Shown one piece after another: positions 7,054 to 14,033 of a DNA stretch of 15,900 bases. The stretch covers positions 1 to 15,900 of the forward strand of contig JAJRSY010000015.1 in NCBI GenBank assembly GCA_024278565.1, written 5' to 3'. Position numbers and translations under genes: made by a program. This DNA comes from Bacteroidota bacterium. GTDB taxonomy: Bacteria > Bacteroidota > Bacteroidia > Flavobacteriales > Flavobacteriaceae. The stretch's first letter is position 1. The number at the start of each line of letters is the position of its first letter. The notes beneath the pieces were generated by a model. It saw nothing but the letters and a program-made list of their open reading frames with translations. It was not told where the DNA came from and did not search any database.

Positions 7054-7525
7054 TGTTCTACTCGATACAAGTTTTTTTGTACGTCTTCTCAATGATGAGG
7101 ACAAACTTCATTCAAATGCCAAAGGGTATTACCAGTACTTCTTGGAAAATGAGACAGTTCTTAAGGTTTCGACCATATCAATTGCAGAATACTGTGTAAG
7201 GGGCGAAATAGACGAATTGCCCCTAAGAAATATTCAAATTATTCCTTTTAATCTTGACCACGCAAAGAGGACAGGGGGTTTTGCAGAAGCAATTTTTTCC
7301 GAAAATAGAATAAGCCAAGAAAAATTAGAACCTCGGGCTATAATCCCTAATGATTCTAAACTATTTGCCCAAGCCGATTTAGATAAATCCATTACTTACT
7401 TTGTTACTTCTGACGGAAGATCTCGAACCACTTTTGCTGCCTTGAGCAAAAAATTAAATCCAAAATTTGAAATAATTGATATTGTAAGACCCTATAATGA
7501 GACGTTTGGAGTTTTAGACTTGTAA
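7043..7525 (+). CDS. PIN-domain protein (probable ribonuclease, toxin-like)
   Basis: A 160-aa PIN-like protein. It opens with the typical first strand and acidic residue, VLLDTSFFVRLLNDED (D8), with a second conserved acidic residue in ISIAEYC (E49). The C-terminal acidic residues are seen in IPNDSKLFAQADLD and YFVTSDGRS. PIN domains are metal-dependent RNases, often VapC-type toxins. This protein is longer than usual VapC (about 130-140 aa) and has an extra segment around residues 75-110 (GFAEAIFSENRISQEKLEPRA split by charged residues). The ATG at 7043 lies inside the end of the 259-aa gene (11-bp overlap), so the upstream partner would be made first, as in many toxin-antitoxin operons. Activity is inferred only. 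Confidence 0.8.
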   Translation: MKHSVLLDTSFFVRLLNDEDKLHSNAKGYYQYFLENETVLKVSTISIAEYCVRGEIDELPLRNIQIIPFNLDHAKRTGGFAEAIFSENRISQEKLEPRAIIPNDSKLFAQADLDKSITYFVTSDGRSRTTFAALSKKLNPKFEIIDIVRPYNETFGVLDL

Positions 7526-7529
7526 TATG

Positions 7530-7647
7530 GGAGATTCAGCTTTCAACAGGGTTATGGACAGGCTTAAAATATGACCAAGGTTTCAAATACACCCATTTGG
7601 AAAAAACAGAAAAAAAACAATGGATACTATTTTTGATACTTTTTTAG
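7530..7647 (+). pseudogene. DUF4260 gene, C-terminal remnant (frameshifted)
   Basis: Two frames together give the end of a DUF4260 protein. The frame at 7530 reads GDSAFNRVM, then a shift of frame near 7557 gives GLKYDQGFKYTHLEKTEKKQ from 7561. The family typically ends with a pattern like DRxxGYGLKYxxGFKxTHLG. It begins directly after the PIN gene stop (7525). With the N-terminal remnant at 6092-6220 it brackets the 259-aa/PIN module; about 40-50 middle residues are missing. The frame runs on to a stop at 7645-7647, overlapping the DUF4230 start at 7620. Confidence 0.65.
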
Positions 7648-8255
7648 GTCTGGCCCTCGGTGCGATCATCATGTACTGGGCCTATTCGTTCTTTCGAAAA
7701 AAACAAAGCAAGGAGTTGACGGTACACCAGTCACATGTTTTGTTGGAAAAACTAAAGCGTGTTTGCAAATTGGTTTCTGTAGAGGGTGATTTTGCCGAAA
7801 TCTATAAATATGAGAATACCAAAGAGCATTTTTTAAGTTTGGTAAGCAGCAAGAAAAAGGCACTGGTGGTCATCAATGCAAAAGCACAGATCGGGTACGA
7901 TTTAAAAAAACTGATCATGCATGCCGATAATGAAAACAAGAAAATAACCCTGACCAACTTTCCGCAGCCCGAAGTACTTTCTTTAGAGACCGAGCTTGAG
8001 TTTTATGATATTAAGAACGGTGTGTTCAATTCGTTCTCCCCCAATGACCTCACAAGTCTTCACCAAGAGGCAAAGAACCATATTCGTGAAAAAATTCCGG
8101 TCAGTGGCCTGATGGAAACAGCAAGAAAAGAGGCCTTGGAAGCTATTTTGCTGATAGAATCGATAGTAGGGACCATAGGATGGAAATTGGACTATTCCGC
8201 CCTTGAAATTCCAGAAAAGAAAAAAGAGCTTCTTGAGAAAAAAAAACATAAATGA
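7620..8255 (+). CDS. DUF4230-type membrane-anchored protein
   Basis: A 211-aa protein with one N-terminal membrane segment (residues about 5-22, FDTFLGLALGAIIMYWAY) followed by RKK. It has a DUF4230-like soluble part: LVSVEGDFAEIYKYE, KKKALVVINAKAQIGYDL (residues about 79-96), ITLTNFPQPEVLSLETEL and a helical C-terminus with ARKEALEAILLIESIVGTIGW. The family is widespread in bacteria and its function is unknown. The soluble domain is predicted to lie outside the cytoplasmic membrane or to face the periplasm, by analogy only. The start at 7620 lies inside the DUF4260 remnant, as in the presumed ancestral operon. It overlaps the next gene by ATGA. Confidence 0.8.
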   Translation: MDTIFDTFLGLALGAIIMYWAYSFFRKKQSKELTVHQSHVLLEKLKRVCKLVSVEGDFAEIYKYENTKEHFLSLVSSKKKALVVINAKAQIGYDLKKLIMHADNENKKITLTNFPQPEVLSLETELEFYDIKNGVFNSFSPNDLTSLHQEAKNHIREKIPVSGLMETARKEALEAILLIESIVGTIGWKLDYSALEIPEKKKELLEKKKHK

Positions 8256-8587
8256 GTTCACTAAAAGAGTTTAATCCTAATTTTGCCCACACGGTTTATT
8301 TTTGGTTGAATAACCCTGATAACCAAGAAGACCGAACGGCTTTTGAAACATCGCTACAAAAGTTCTTGAACCATTCGAAATATGCAAAAACAAAATTCAT
8401 CGGTAAATCACCAAAGGCAAGTCGTGATGTCGTTGATGGCTCTTTTACCTATTCACTGATCGTGACTTTTGAATCTGTTGAAGCGCAACAAAAATATCAA
8501 GATGAGGCTTCTCACAAATTGTTTGTTGAAGAATCAAGTCATTTATGGGCCAAAGTAATCGTCTATGATTCGATAGAAGTAGAATAA
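8252..8587 (+). CDS. Dabb (stress-responsive A/B barrel) domain protein
   Basis: A 111-aa protein of the Dabb ferredoxin-like family: NFAHTVYFWLNNPDNQEDRTAFE (split at natural breaks: strand, loop, helix), a middle segment FIGKSPKASRDVVDGSFTYSL, a strand SLIVTFESVEAQQKYQ and the final HKLFVEESSHLWAKVIVYDS. This pattern (HxVxFxL..., then VxTFES, AxYxxHpxH-like end) is characteristic. Dabb proteins are small dimers, some stress-induced and others enzymes; no specific role can be read here. The ATG overlaps the DUF4230 stop by 4 bp, so the genes are coupled. The stop is followed directly by the duplicated TTGCGAGG repeat. Confidence 0.85.
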   Translation: MSSLKEFNPNFAHTVYFWLNNPDNQEDRTAFETSLQKFLNHSKYAKTKFIGKSPKASRDVVDGSFTYSLIVTFESVEAQQKYQDEASHKLFVEESSHLWAKVIVYDSIEVE

Positions 8588-8588
8588 T

Positions 8589-8867
8589 CGTCTTTGCGAG
8601 GAGCGTACTAGTGTCGATTTAGCATTAGTGGTAAAGCGACGAAGCCCGCCCGCCGTGAGGAGGGCAAGCTGTTGTTTCGTGTTCCAAAGTAACAGATCGC
8701 TTCGCTGTGCTCGCGAAGACATTTTTGCGAGGAGCAGGGGTGTTGATTTTAGCAGTAAAGCGACGAAGCCTGCCTGTCTGGCAGGCAGGCCCGCCCGCCG
8801 TGAGGAGGGCAAGCTGTTTAATTTTGGTGATTGGGTCCAACAGATTACTTCGTGCCTCGTAATTGCG
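8589..8867. repeat. Two adjacent TTGCGAGG-type repeat units, one with a nested palindrome
   Basis: Unit A (8589-8720) starts CGTCTTTGCGAGGAGC and ends GCTCGCGAAGAC. Unit B (about 8715-8867) starts at TTTTTGCGAGGAGC and ends GCCTCGTAATTGCG. Both contain TAAAGCGACGAAGCC and CGCCCGCCGTGAGGAGGGC followed by AAGCTGTT (8632-8673 in A; 8756-8818 in B). The arms match those at 5221-5332. No gene lies in the 8588-8902 gap; frames here encode only repeat-derived peptides. Confidence 0.8.
8768..8790. repeat. 23-nt palindrome nested in repeat unit B
   Basis: Positions 8768-8790 form a hairpin with GCCTGCCTG pairing with CAGGCAGGC around TCTGG; only one wobble pair is needed. Compared with unit A, unit B carries 21 extra bases (8771-8791) exactly here, so A is the empty form and B the filled form. 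A related CCTGCC/GGCAGG palindrome is at 14204-14227. Confidence 0.75.
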
Positions 8868-8902
8868 AATAAAACTTCTCCCATAGGGGAGACTGAGAAG
8901 AG

Positions 8903-9262
8903 ATGAACATAGAAGAATTTAGAAATTATTGCATACAGAAAAAAGGGGTTACCGAAGAGTTTCCTTTTGATGAACATACCTTGGTCTTTAAGGTAATGGG
9001 CAAAATGTTCGCTTTGGTGCCGTTGGAACGTATTCCGTCACAGGCAAACCTAAAATGCGACCCTGAATATTCCGTCACTTTGCGTGAGGAACATGATGGG
9101 GCGATTACACCGGGCTATCACATGAGCAAAGTACATTGGAACACTCTTTTTCTTGAGAATCTACCGCCCAAACTGGTTTTGGAACTGGTAGACCATTCTT
9201 TTGACCTTGTGGTCGCCAAGTTCACGAAAAAGCTAAGATCTGCATACGATGCACTTTCGTAA
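8903..9262 (+). CDS. MmcQ/YjbR family protein
   Basis: A 119-aa protein of the MmcQ/YjbR family (CyaY-like fold, annotated as DNA-binding). Typical features are MNIEEFRNYCIQKKGVTEEF at the start, FPFDEHTLVFKVMGKMFALV (residues about 20-39), NLKCDPEYSVTLREEHDGAI split by a short loop, PGYHMSKVHWNTLFL (residues about 72-86) and the last helix with DHSFDLVVAKFTKKLR. The length is normal. The true cellular role of the family is poorly defined. It starts shortly after the repeat block and has no overlap with other genes. The mutS-like gene follows after 48 bp with its own promoter candidate. Confidence 0.9.
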   Translation: MNIEEFRNYCIQKKGVTEEFPFDEHTLVFKVMGKMFALVPLERIPSQANLKCDPEYSVTLREEHDGAITPGYHMSKVHWNTLFLENLPPKLVLELVDHSFDLVVAKFTKKLRSAYDALS

Positions 9263-9274
9263 GAGGGGAATATT

Positions 9275-9282
9275 TATCTTTG
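9275..9282 (+). promoter_or_regulatory. Bacteroidota -7 box (TATCTTTG) before the MutS-like gene
   Basis: TATCTTTG fits the TAnnTTTG consensus and ends 28 bp before the ATG at 9311. The upstream -33 element is weak (TTTC at 9255-9258, spacing shorter than usual). Confidence 0.5.
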
Positions 9283-9310
9283 CCTTTCGATCAAAACCCG
9301 AAATTTATAA

Positions 9311-11083
9311 ATGCAGGACTTATATAGTTTTTACAAAAGCCAGATTGAAAAACACAGTATGCAACTGTCATTGGTCAAGAAGCGGTTGTTCGTATCGAGC
9401 ATGGCTCGTTTGGCGGTGTTTTGTTTAGCTGTTTTTGGGGTGTACATGGTATTGGGAAGTACAAAAATGGTGCTGGCCATTGTTCTGGGGGCAATTGTTA
9501 TTTTTCTTTTTTTGGTCTCGCGCCATACTGATCTTCAATATCAAAGAGATAAGCTAAAAGCGCTCTTAAAGATCAATGGGATTGAAATAAAAGTGTTGGA
9601 CCGAAATTTTCATGAACTTCCCGAAGGGAACGAATTCAAAGACCCCTTGCATTATTTCAGTCAGGATATCGATCTGTTCGGAAAGGGCTCTTTCTACCAG
9701 TACAGCAACCGAACAACCTTGCAACAGGGGAGTGGGATCTTGGCAAGTTTGTTTACTGAAAATTCAATAGAATACATAGCCAATAAACAGGGGGCGATAC
9801 TAGAACTCGCCAAAATGCCCGAATGGCGGCACGGGTTTTCGGCAGTGGCATCATTGGTCAAAACAACGACCAGTACAGAAACCATTACAAAGTGGTTGGC
9901 AAAATACAGCCCTTTTGTGCCCAAAATGATGAAATACCTGCCTTTGTTGTTTTCAGCGGTATCGATAGGGGTCGTGGTGATGTATTTCTTGGATCATGTA
10001 CCAGAGTCCGTTTTGGTTTTTTGGATGGTTTTGGGTTTGTTGATCACCGGGGTCTTTACCAAGAAGATCACCAAATTGGGAGCCGACTGTTCAAAGGCAC
10101 AGAGCACCTTTGAACAATATAATAAATTGTTGACCATTATCGAGGAGACCAAATTTGAATCGATCCTTTTAAAAAATAAAAAGCAGCAGATCCTAAAGGA
10201 GGGTAAAAAGACCTCGGCGATCCTAAAGGACTTTTCGAAACTTTTAGGCAGTCTGGACCAAAACAACAATGTATTTTATCTCATTTTCGGGAATGGCTTT
10301 TTTTTGCGGGGTTTGGCCACTTGTTACCAAATAGAACAATGGACCAAAAACCATGGAAACGAGGTAGAAGAATGGTTTGAAGCCATTGCCTTTTTCGATG
10401 CCTATAATAGCCTTGGTAACTTTTCGTTCAATCACCCTGCGTATGCTTTTCCCATAATAACAGATGGGGGAACGATATTGAAATCGTTAGACGCAGGGCA
10501 TCCATTGTTGCACCCTCATAAAAGCGTTTCAAATGATTTTCAGATTGATAGCGAACAGTTTTTTATCATCACTGGGGCGAATATGGCAGGTAAGAGCACT
10601 TTTCTCAGAACCGTTTCGCTACAGATTGTCATGGCCAATATAGGGCTTCCGGTATGTGCGAAATCGGTTGAGTATGCGCCCATTAAATTGATAACCAGCA
10701 TGCGCACCACCGATTCGTTGACCGATGACGAATCATATTTTTTTTCAGAATTAAAACGTTTGAAGTTCATTGTCGATGAAATACAAACGGACCGTTATTT
10801 TATCGTTTTAGATGAAATATTAAAAGGTACCAACAGTACCGACAAGGCAAAGGGAAGCCGAAAATTTGTGGAGCGTTTGGTAGGCTCAAGATCAACTGGC
10901 ATCATAGCTACCCATGATTTAAGCCTTTGTGAGGTAGCGAATGAGATGTCTCAAATTAAAAACCACTATTTTGATGCGGAGATCATTGATGACGAGCTGC
11001 ATTTTGATTATAAGTTCAAGGATGGCATCTGTCAGAATATGAACGCCTCGTTCTTGTTGAAGAAAATGGGTATTGTGGAGTAG
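9311..11083 (+). CDS. MutS-family ATPase with membrane segments (MutS-like, lacking the mismatch-binding domain)
   Basis: A 590-aa protein whose C-terminal third is a MutS ATPase domain: Walker A GANMAGKST (residues 422-430), RTTDSLTDDESYFFSELKR, Walker B FIVLDEILKGTNSTDKAKGS near residues 496-515, and the GIIATHDLSL histidine loop. The N-terminus differs from MutS1: two hydrophobic helices at residues about 31-48 and 52-70, and another pair at about 210-250, so the protein is probably anchored in the cytoplasmic membrane. No mismatch-recognition FxE motif or connector domain is seen, so a role in classical mismatch repair is doubtful. Proteins of this layout are common in Bacteroidota and are often labelled DNA mismatch repair protein. 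It is preceded by a -7 box and followed by a repeat-rich gap. Confidence 0.9.
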   Translation: MQDLYSFYKSQIEKHSMQLSLVKKRLFVSSMARLAVFCLAVFGVYMVLGSTKMVLAIVLGAIVIFLFLVSRHTDLQYQRDKLKALLKINGIEIKVLDRNFHELPEGNEFKDPLHYFSQDIDLFGKGSFYQYSNRTTLQQGSGILASLFTENSIEYIANKQGAILELAKMPEWRHGFSAVASLVKTTTSTETITKWLAKYSPFVPKMMKYLPLLFSAVSIGVVVMYFLDHVPESVLVFWMVLGLLITGVFTKKITKLGADCSKAQSTFEQYNKLLTIIEETKFESILLKNKKQQILKEGKKTSAILKDFSKLLGSLDQNNNVFYLIFGNGFFLRGLATCYQIEQWTKNHGNEVEEWFEAIAFFDAYNSLGNFSFNHPAYAFPIITDGGTILKSLDAGHPLLHPHKSVSNDFQIDSEQFFIITGANMAGKSTFLRTVSLQIVMANIGLPVCAKSVEYAPIKLITSMRTTDSLTDDESYFFSELKRLKFIVDEIQTDRYFIVLDEILKGTNSTDKAKGSRKFVERLVGSRSTGIIATHDLSLCEVANEMSQIKNHYFDAEIIDDELHFDYKFKDGICQNMNASFLLKKMGIVE

Positions 11084-11092
11084 GAGGTTGAA

Positions 11093-11182
11093 GGGTCAAA
11101 TTCAAAACTCAAACCCAAATTCAAATTCAAGCCCAAATTCAAATTCAAACTCAGACTCAAAACTCAAGTTCAAATTCAAGCA
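11093..11182. repeat. Degenerate TTCAAA/CTCAAA simple array
   Basis: About 90 bp of units such as AAATTCAAATTCAAGCCC and AAACTCAGACTCAAAACTC, starting 10 bp after the MutS-like stop. Unit length varies around 6 bp. The same style of repeat occurs at 2726-2752. Confidence 0.75.
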
Positions 11183-11186
11183 TGCC

Positions 11187-11600
11187 CTACCATGCCATAC
11201 GGCAGGTAAACTGTGAGTCCAGCTCTGCGAAGAGTGCTGTGCGAAGTCTTTGACTTCGTACCGTCAACAATAAGCCATAGGAGTATGAACTAAAAGAAAA
11301 GAAAGCCACGGCAGTACTTGTGTGTTTTTTAGTTTTAAGAGTACGCCAACCTAGCTTTTGTGCCCCCACTAGTTTAAAAGTGAATTTGTATATTTAGGCT
11401 ATGTGCAATAGTGAAGGCTACAAAATATGCGACCAAAAATGGTCAACCTATACTATGACAAGACATAGCAATGGAAAGCCTGCATTCACTTTTTTGTGAA
11501 GCGCACTTGCAATGGATGGCCCGACCCGCCATTAGCGGGTAACGCCCTAAAAACCAATCTGCTCCATAAAGTTCAAAGGGGATCAAACTAAAGCAATAGC
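11187..11600. other. Non-coding block with five successive hairpins
   Basis: No credible gene is seen in this gap between the MutS-like and PhnA-like genes. It holds short stems: CGAAGTC/GACTTCG around TTT (11242-11258), GACCA/TGGTC (11431-11444), CTATG/CATAG (about 11453-11468), TTCAC/GTGAA around T6 (11485-11500) and ACCCGC/GCGGGT (11524-11540). The first is a perfect 7-bp palindromic stem of a kind often dispersed in flavobacterial genomes. The other four are close together and might belong to a structured RNA or the end of a mobile element; I recognise no known RNA family. Confidence 0.4.
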
Positions 11601-11623
11601 TTTGTAACTATAAATATGGATTA

Positions 11624-12202
11624 ATGGATTTACTGAAAGAGTTACAAGAACGAAGCGGTTCAATATGTGAATTATGTGCCGCCACCAATGATTTGAACAT
11701 ATATGAAGTACCCCCTGTTTCTATTGGCGGTATTGATGAAAGTATCTTGGCCTGTGCAACCTGTATCGATCAAATTGAAGATTCTGATACGGTTGATGCG
11801 AACCATTGGCGTTGTTTGAACGATAGTATGTGGAGCGAACATGACGCTGTAAAGGTAGTGGCTTGGCGAATGCTCTCTCGTTTGAAGGCTGAAGGGTGGT
11901 CGCAAGATTTGTTAGATATGATGTACCTCGATGACGATACTCTAAAATGGGCAAAGGCTACTGAAGAAAATGAGGATGCAAGTGACGAAGTGATTCATCG
12001 CGATGTGAACGGGGTTATTTTAAAAACGGGTGATAGCGTTGTACTGATCAAAGACTTAAAGGTAAAGGGCTCAAGTTTGGTCGCTAAACAAGGTACGGCA
12101 GTACGCAGAATTTCGCTGGATCGTGATAATTCGGAATTTATCGAAGGTAAGGTAGGGCCTACGCAAATTGTTATTATTACAAAATATGTGAAGAAGATTT
12201 AG
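11624..12202 (+). CDS. PhnA/YjdM-family zinc-ribbon protein
   Basis: A 192-aa protein. The N-terminal zinc ribbon has CELC (C15, C18) and CATC (C44, C47). The C-terminal PhnA domain is seen in DVNGVILKTGDSVVLIKDLK (residues about 126-145), VKGSSLVAKQGTAVRRISL and IEGKVGPTQIVIITKYVKK. The middle part (HWRCLNDSMWSEHDAVKVVA) is normal for the longer flavobacterial form. Despite the name, this family is not phosphonoacetate hydrolase; its biochemical role is not established. The ATG at 11624 is preceded by AT-rich sequence without a clear Shine-Dalgarno. It converges on the dipeptidase gene with a 78-bp gap. Confidence 0.92.
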   Translation: MDLLKELQERSGSICELCAATNDLNIYEVPPVSIGGIDESILACATCIDQIEDSDTVDANHWRCLNDSMWSEHDAVKVVAWRMLSRLKAEGWSQDLLDMMYLDDDTLKWAKATEENEDASDEVIHRDVNGVILKTGDSVVLIKDLKVKGSSLVAKQGTAVRRISLDRDNSEFIEGKVGPTQIVIITKYVKKI

Positions 12203-12280
12203 TTTTAGAGACAAAATTTCACTCTTCGTTGCTGTAGTACGTCTTGGTTCTAGTTTTTATTAGCACAGCGGTCTTGTTTT

Positions 12281-13669
12281 TTACGTACTCATCGCTGTAA
12301 AATATTCATAAAAATAAGGAATCGTCTCGATCCCCTTCAAATAGTTCCATACTCCAAAATGCTCGTTGGGCGAGTGAATGGCATCACTGTCCAACCCGAA
12401 GCCCATCAAGATCGTTTTACTTTTCAATTCTTTTTCGAACAGGGCCACAATGGGTATGCTGCCGCCACTACGCTGAGGTATCGGTTTTTTGCCAAAGGCG
12501 GTCTCGTAGGCTTTTGAGGCTGCCTTATAGCCAATGGTGTCAATGGGGGTAACATACCCTTGACCACCATGATGCGGAGTTACTTTTACGGTGACCCCTT
12601 CAGGGGCGATATGCTCAAAATGAGCAGTGAAGAGTTCAGTGATTTCGTGCCAATCTTGGTTGGGCACCAAGCGCATAGATATTTTTGCATAGGCCTTGCC
12701 AGCAATTACGGTTTTCGCCCCCTCACCAGTATAGCCGCCCCAAATACCGTTGACGTCTAAAGTAGGGCGAATTGAATTGCGTTCGTTGGTGGTATACCCT
12801 TTTTCGCCATAAACGGTCTTGATATGTAAGGCTTTTTGGTATCCTTCAAGGTCAAAGGGCGCTTTTGCCATTTCGGCACGTTCTTTTTGAGAGAGCTCTT
12901 CTACCTTATCATAAAACACGGGAATGGTAATACGGTTGTTTTCGTCATGAAGGCTGGCAATCATTTTCGTCAATATGTTGATGGGGTTGGCAACGGCTCC
13001 ACCGTAGAGTCCCGAATGCAGGTCTCTGTTCGGGCCTGTAACTTCAACCTCTACATAGCTCAAACCTCTTAAGCCTGTCGTGATAGAAGGCACATCATTG
13101 GCGATCATGCCCGTATCAGAAATGAGAATAATATCATTGGCGAGCTTTTCTTTATTGTTGGCCACGAATACGGCAAGATTGTTACTGCCTACTTCTTCTT
13201 CGCCCTCGATCATGAATTTCACGTTGCAGGGCAGCTGGTTGGTCTGTACCATAAACTCCAATGCCTTTACGTGCATGTACATTTGCCCTTTGTCATCACA
13301 GGCGCCGCGGGCAAAAACCGCACCTTCAGGGTGTAGTTCTGTTTTTTTGATAATGGGTTCAAAAGGAGGGGAATCCCACAGATCGATAGGATCGGCCGGT
13401 TGCACGTCATAATGCCCATATACCAATATGGTCGGCAAATCGGCATTGATTATTTTTTCTCCGTACACAATGGGGTGCCCGTCTGTTTCATATATTTCAA
13501 CGGTGTCGCAACCAGCATCTAAAAGTGATTTCTTTACGGCTTTCGATGCGGTTATAACATCTTCTGAAAAAGCGGGATCGGCACTGACCGATGGAATTTT
13601 AAGAAATTCGATCAATTCGTTGATAAAGCGTTCTTTGTTTGTTGTAAGGTACTCTTTTATATTTTGCAT
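12281..13669 (-). CDS. M20-family metallopeptidase (dipeptidase)
   Basis: A 462-aa M20 peptidase of the dipeptidase/carnosinase-like type. The co-catalytic zinc site is complete: H86 in YGHYDVQP, bridging D125 in RGACDDKG, catalytic base E158 and ligand E159 in EGEEEVGS, D185 in ISDTGM, and the last His in AIHSPNEH near residue 437. The dimerisation (lid) domain includes RDLHSGLYGG with H218. No signal peptide is present, so it is probably cytosolic and hydrolyses dipeptides, but specificity cannot be read from sequence. The ATG at 13669 fits the family's short N-terminal helix. Its upstream region holds one arm of a 19-bp inverted repeat (13678-13696). Confidence 0.94.
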   Translation of the reverse strand: MQNIKEYLTTNKERFINELIEFLKIPSVSADPAFSEDVITASKAVKKSLLDAGCDTVEIYETDGHPIVYGEKIINADLPTILVYGHYDVQPADPIDLWDSPPFEPIIKKTELHPEGAVFARGACDDKGQMYMHVKALEFMVQTNQLPCNVKFMIEGEEEVGSNNLAVFVANNKEKLANDIILISDTGMIANDVPSITTGLRGLSYVEVEVTGPNRDLHSGLYGGAVANPINILTKMIASLHDENNRITIPVFYDKVEELSQKERAEMAKAPFDLEGYQKALHIKTVYGEKGYTTNERNSIRPTLDVNGIWGGYTGEGAKTVIAGKAYAKISMRLVPNQDWHEITELFTAHFEHIAPEGVTVKVTPHHGGQGYVTPIDTIGYKAASKAYETAFGKKPIPQRSGGSIPIVALFEKELKSKTILMGFGLDSDAIHSPNEHFGVWNYLKGIETIPYFYEYFTAMST

Positions 13670-13677
13670 TAATGGGA

Positions 13678-13696
13678 TTTTATGCTTGACTTGACA
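13678..13696. repeat. Left arm of 19-bp perfect inverted repeat
   Basis: TTTTATGCTTGACTTGACA here is exactly the reverse complement of 14939-14957. The two copies bracket the tRNA-Leu/tRNA-Arg island (1,280 bp end to end). Confidence 0.85.
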
Positions 13697-13737
13697 TTGG
13701 GCTAAAAATACAAAAGAACTTTTTTAAAGTTAGTTGA

Positions 13738-13767
13738 TTTGAGAATTGAATTTTTGCTTTATATTTG
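13738..13767 (+). promoter_or_regulatory. Promoter of tRNA-Leu
   Basis: TTTG at 13738-13741 and TATATTTG at 13760-13767 are spaced by 18 bp, a good fit to the Bacteroidota primary sigma factor consensus. Transcription would begin near 13774 and pass through a partial tRNA-Leu 5' copy before the intact gene. Confidence 0.75.
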
Positions 13768-13787
13768 CAGCCCGATAATAATCGGAA

Positions 13788-13802
13788 ATGCAGGCGTGGT
13801 GG
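13788..13802 (+). repeat. Partial duplicate of the tRNA-Leu 5' end
   Basis: ATGCAGGCGTGGTGG is identical to 13853-13867 (the first 13 nt of the tRNA plus two upstream bases). It is cut off by a palindrome and cannot form a tRNA. Confidence 0.8.
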
Positions 13803-13818
13803 TCCCGAAGCTTCGGGA
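13803..13818. repeat. Perfect 16-bp palindrome
   Basis: TCCCGAAGCTTCGGGA reads the same on both strands and starts exactly where the partial tRNA 5' copy loses its match to the intact gene. Confidence 0.8.
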
Positions 13819-13854
13819 AGAAGATTCGCTAGTATGTTTGAATAAAATATTGAT

Positions 13855-13936
13855 GCAGGCGTGGTGGAATTGGTAGACACGCTAGACTTAGGATCTAGTG
13901 CCGCAAGGTGTGAGAGTTCGAGTCTCTCCGCCTGTA
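13855..13936 (+). tRNA. tRNA-Leu(UAG)
   Basis: An 82-nt cloverleaf. The acceptor GCAGGCG pairs with CGCCTGT (first pair G-U), discriminator A. The D arm is in GTGGAATTGGTAGACAC. The anticodon stem CTAGA/TCTAG holds loop CTTAGGA with anticodon TAG. A long variable arm (TGCCGCAAGGTGT region) marks a class II tRNA, and the T arm is GAGAGTTCGAGTCTCTC. It reads CUN leucine codons, mainly CUA. No CCA is encoded. A promoter lies upstream and an intrinsic terminator directly downstream. Confidence 0.97.
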
Positions 13937-13946
13937 CTTAGTAAGA

Positions 13947-13975
13947 AAGCTTCTCTTAAAAGAGAGGCTTTTTTT
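13947..13975 (+). terminator. Intrinsic terminator of tRNA-Leu
   Basis: AAGCTTCTCT pairs with AGAGAGGCTT (one G-U) around TAAA, followed by a T tract to 13975. Confidence 0.85.
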
Positions 13976-14012
13976 ATGCTGGACATTTTTTTACTTGGGA
14001 GAGGCGAGAAGT

Positions 14013-14033
14013 TTACCCGCCTTTTTTTGGCGG
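14013..14033. repeat. CCCGCC/GGCGGG palindrome with T7 loop
   Basis: CCCGCC and GGCGGG surround a T7 loop, directly before the partial 3' copy of tRNA-Leu. It is one of several unrelated palindromes in this island. Confidence 0.6.

Noticed and set aside
8543..8977. Open frames on both strands across the 8588-8867 repeat block (for example 8628-8906 plus and 8543-8977 minus)
   Set aside because: The peptides are rich in Arg, Ala and Pro and are wholly derived from the palindromic repeats. They overlap the repeat units and have no family features.
11187..11369. Minus-strand frame of 60 aa in the gap before the PhnA-like gene
   Set aside because: It is encoded partly by the GAAGTC palindrome and other repeat sequence, with no recognisable domain and no credible context.
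11394..11600. tmRNA, RNase P RNA, SRP RNA or 6S RNA
   Set aside because: None of the conserved sequence features of these RNAs could be found on either strand.
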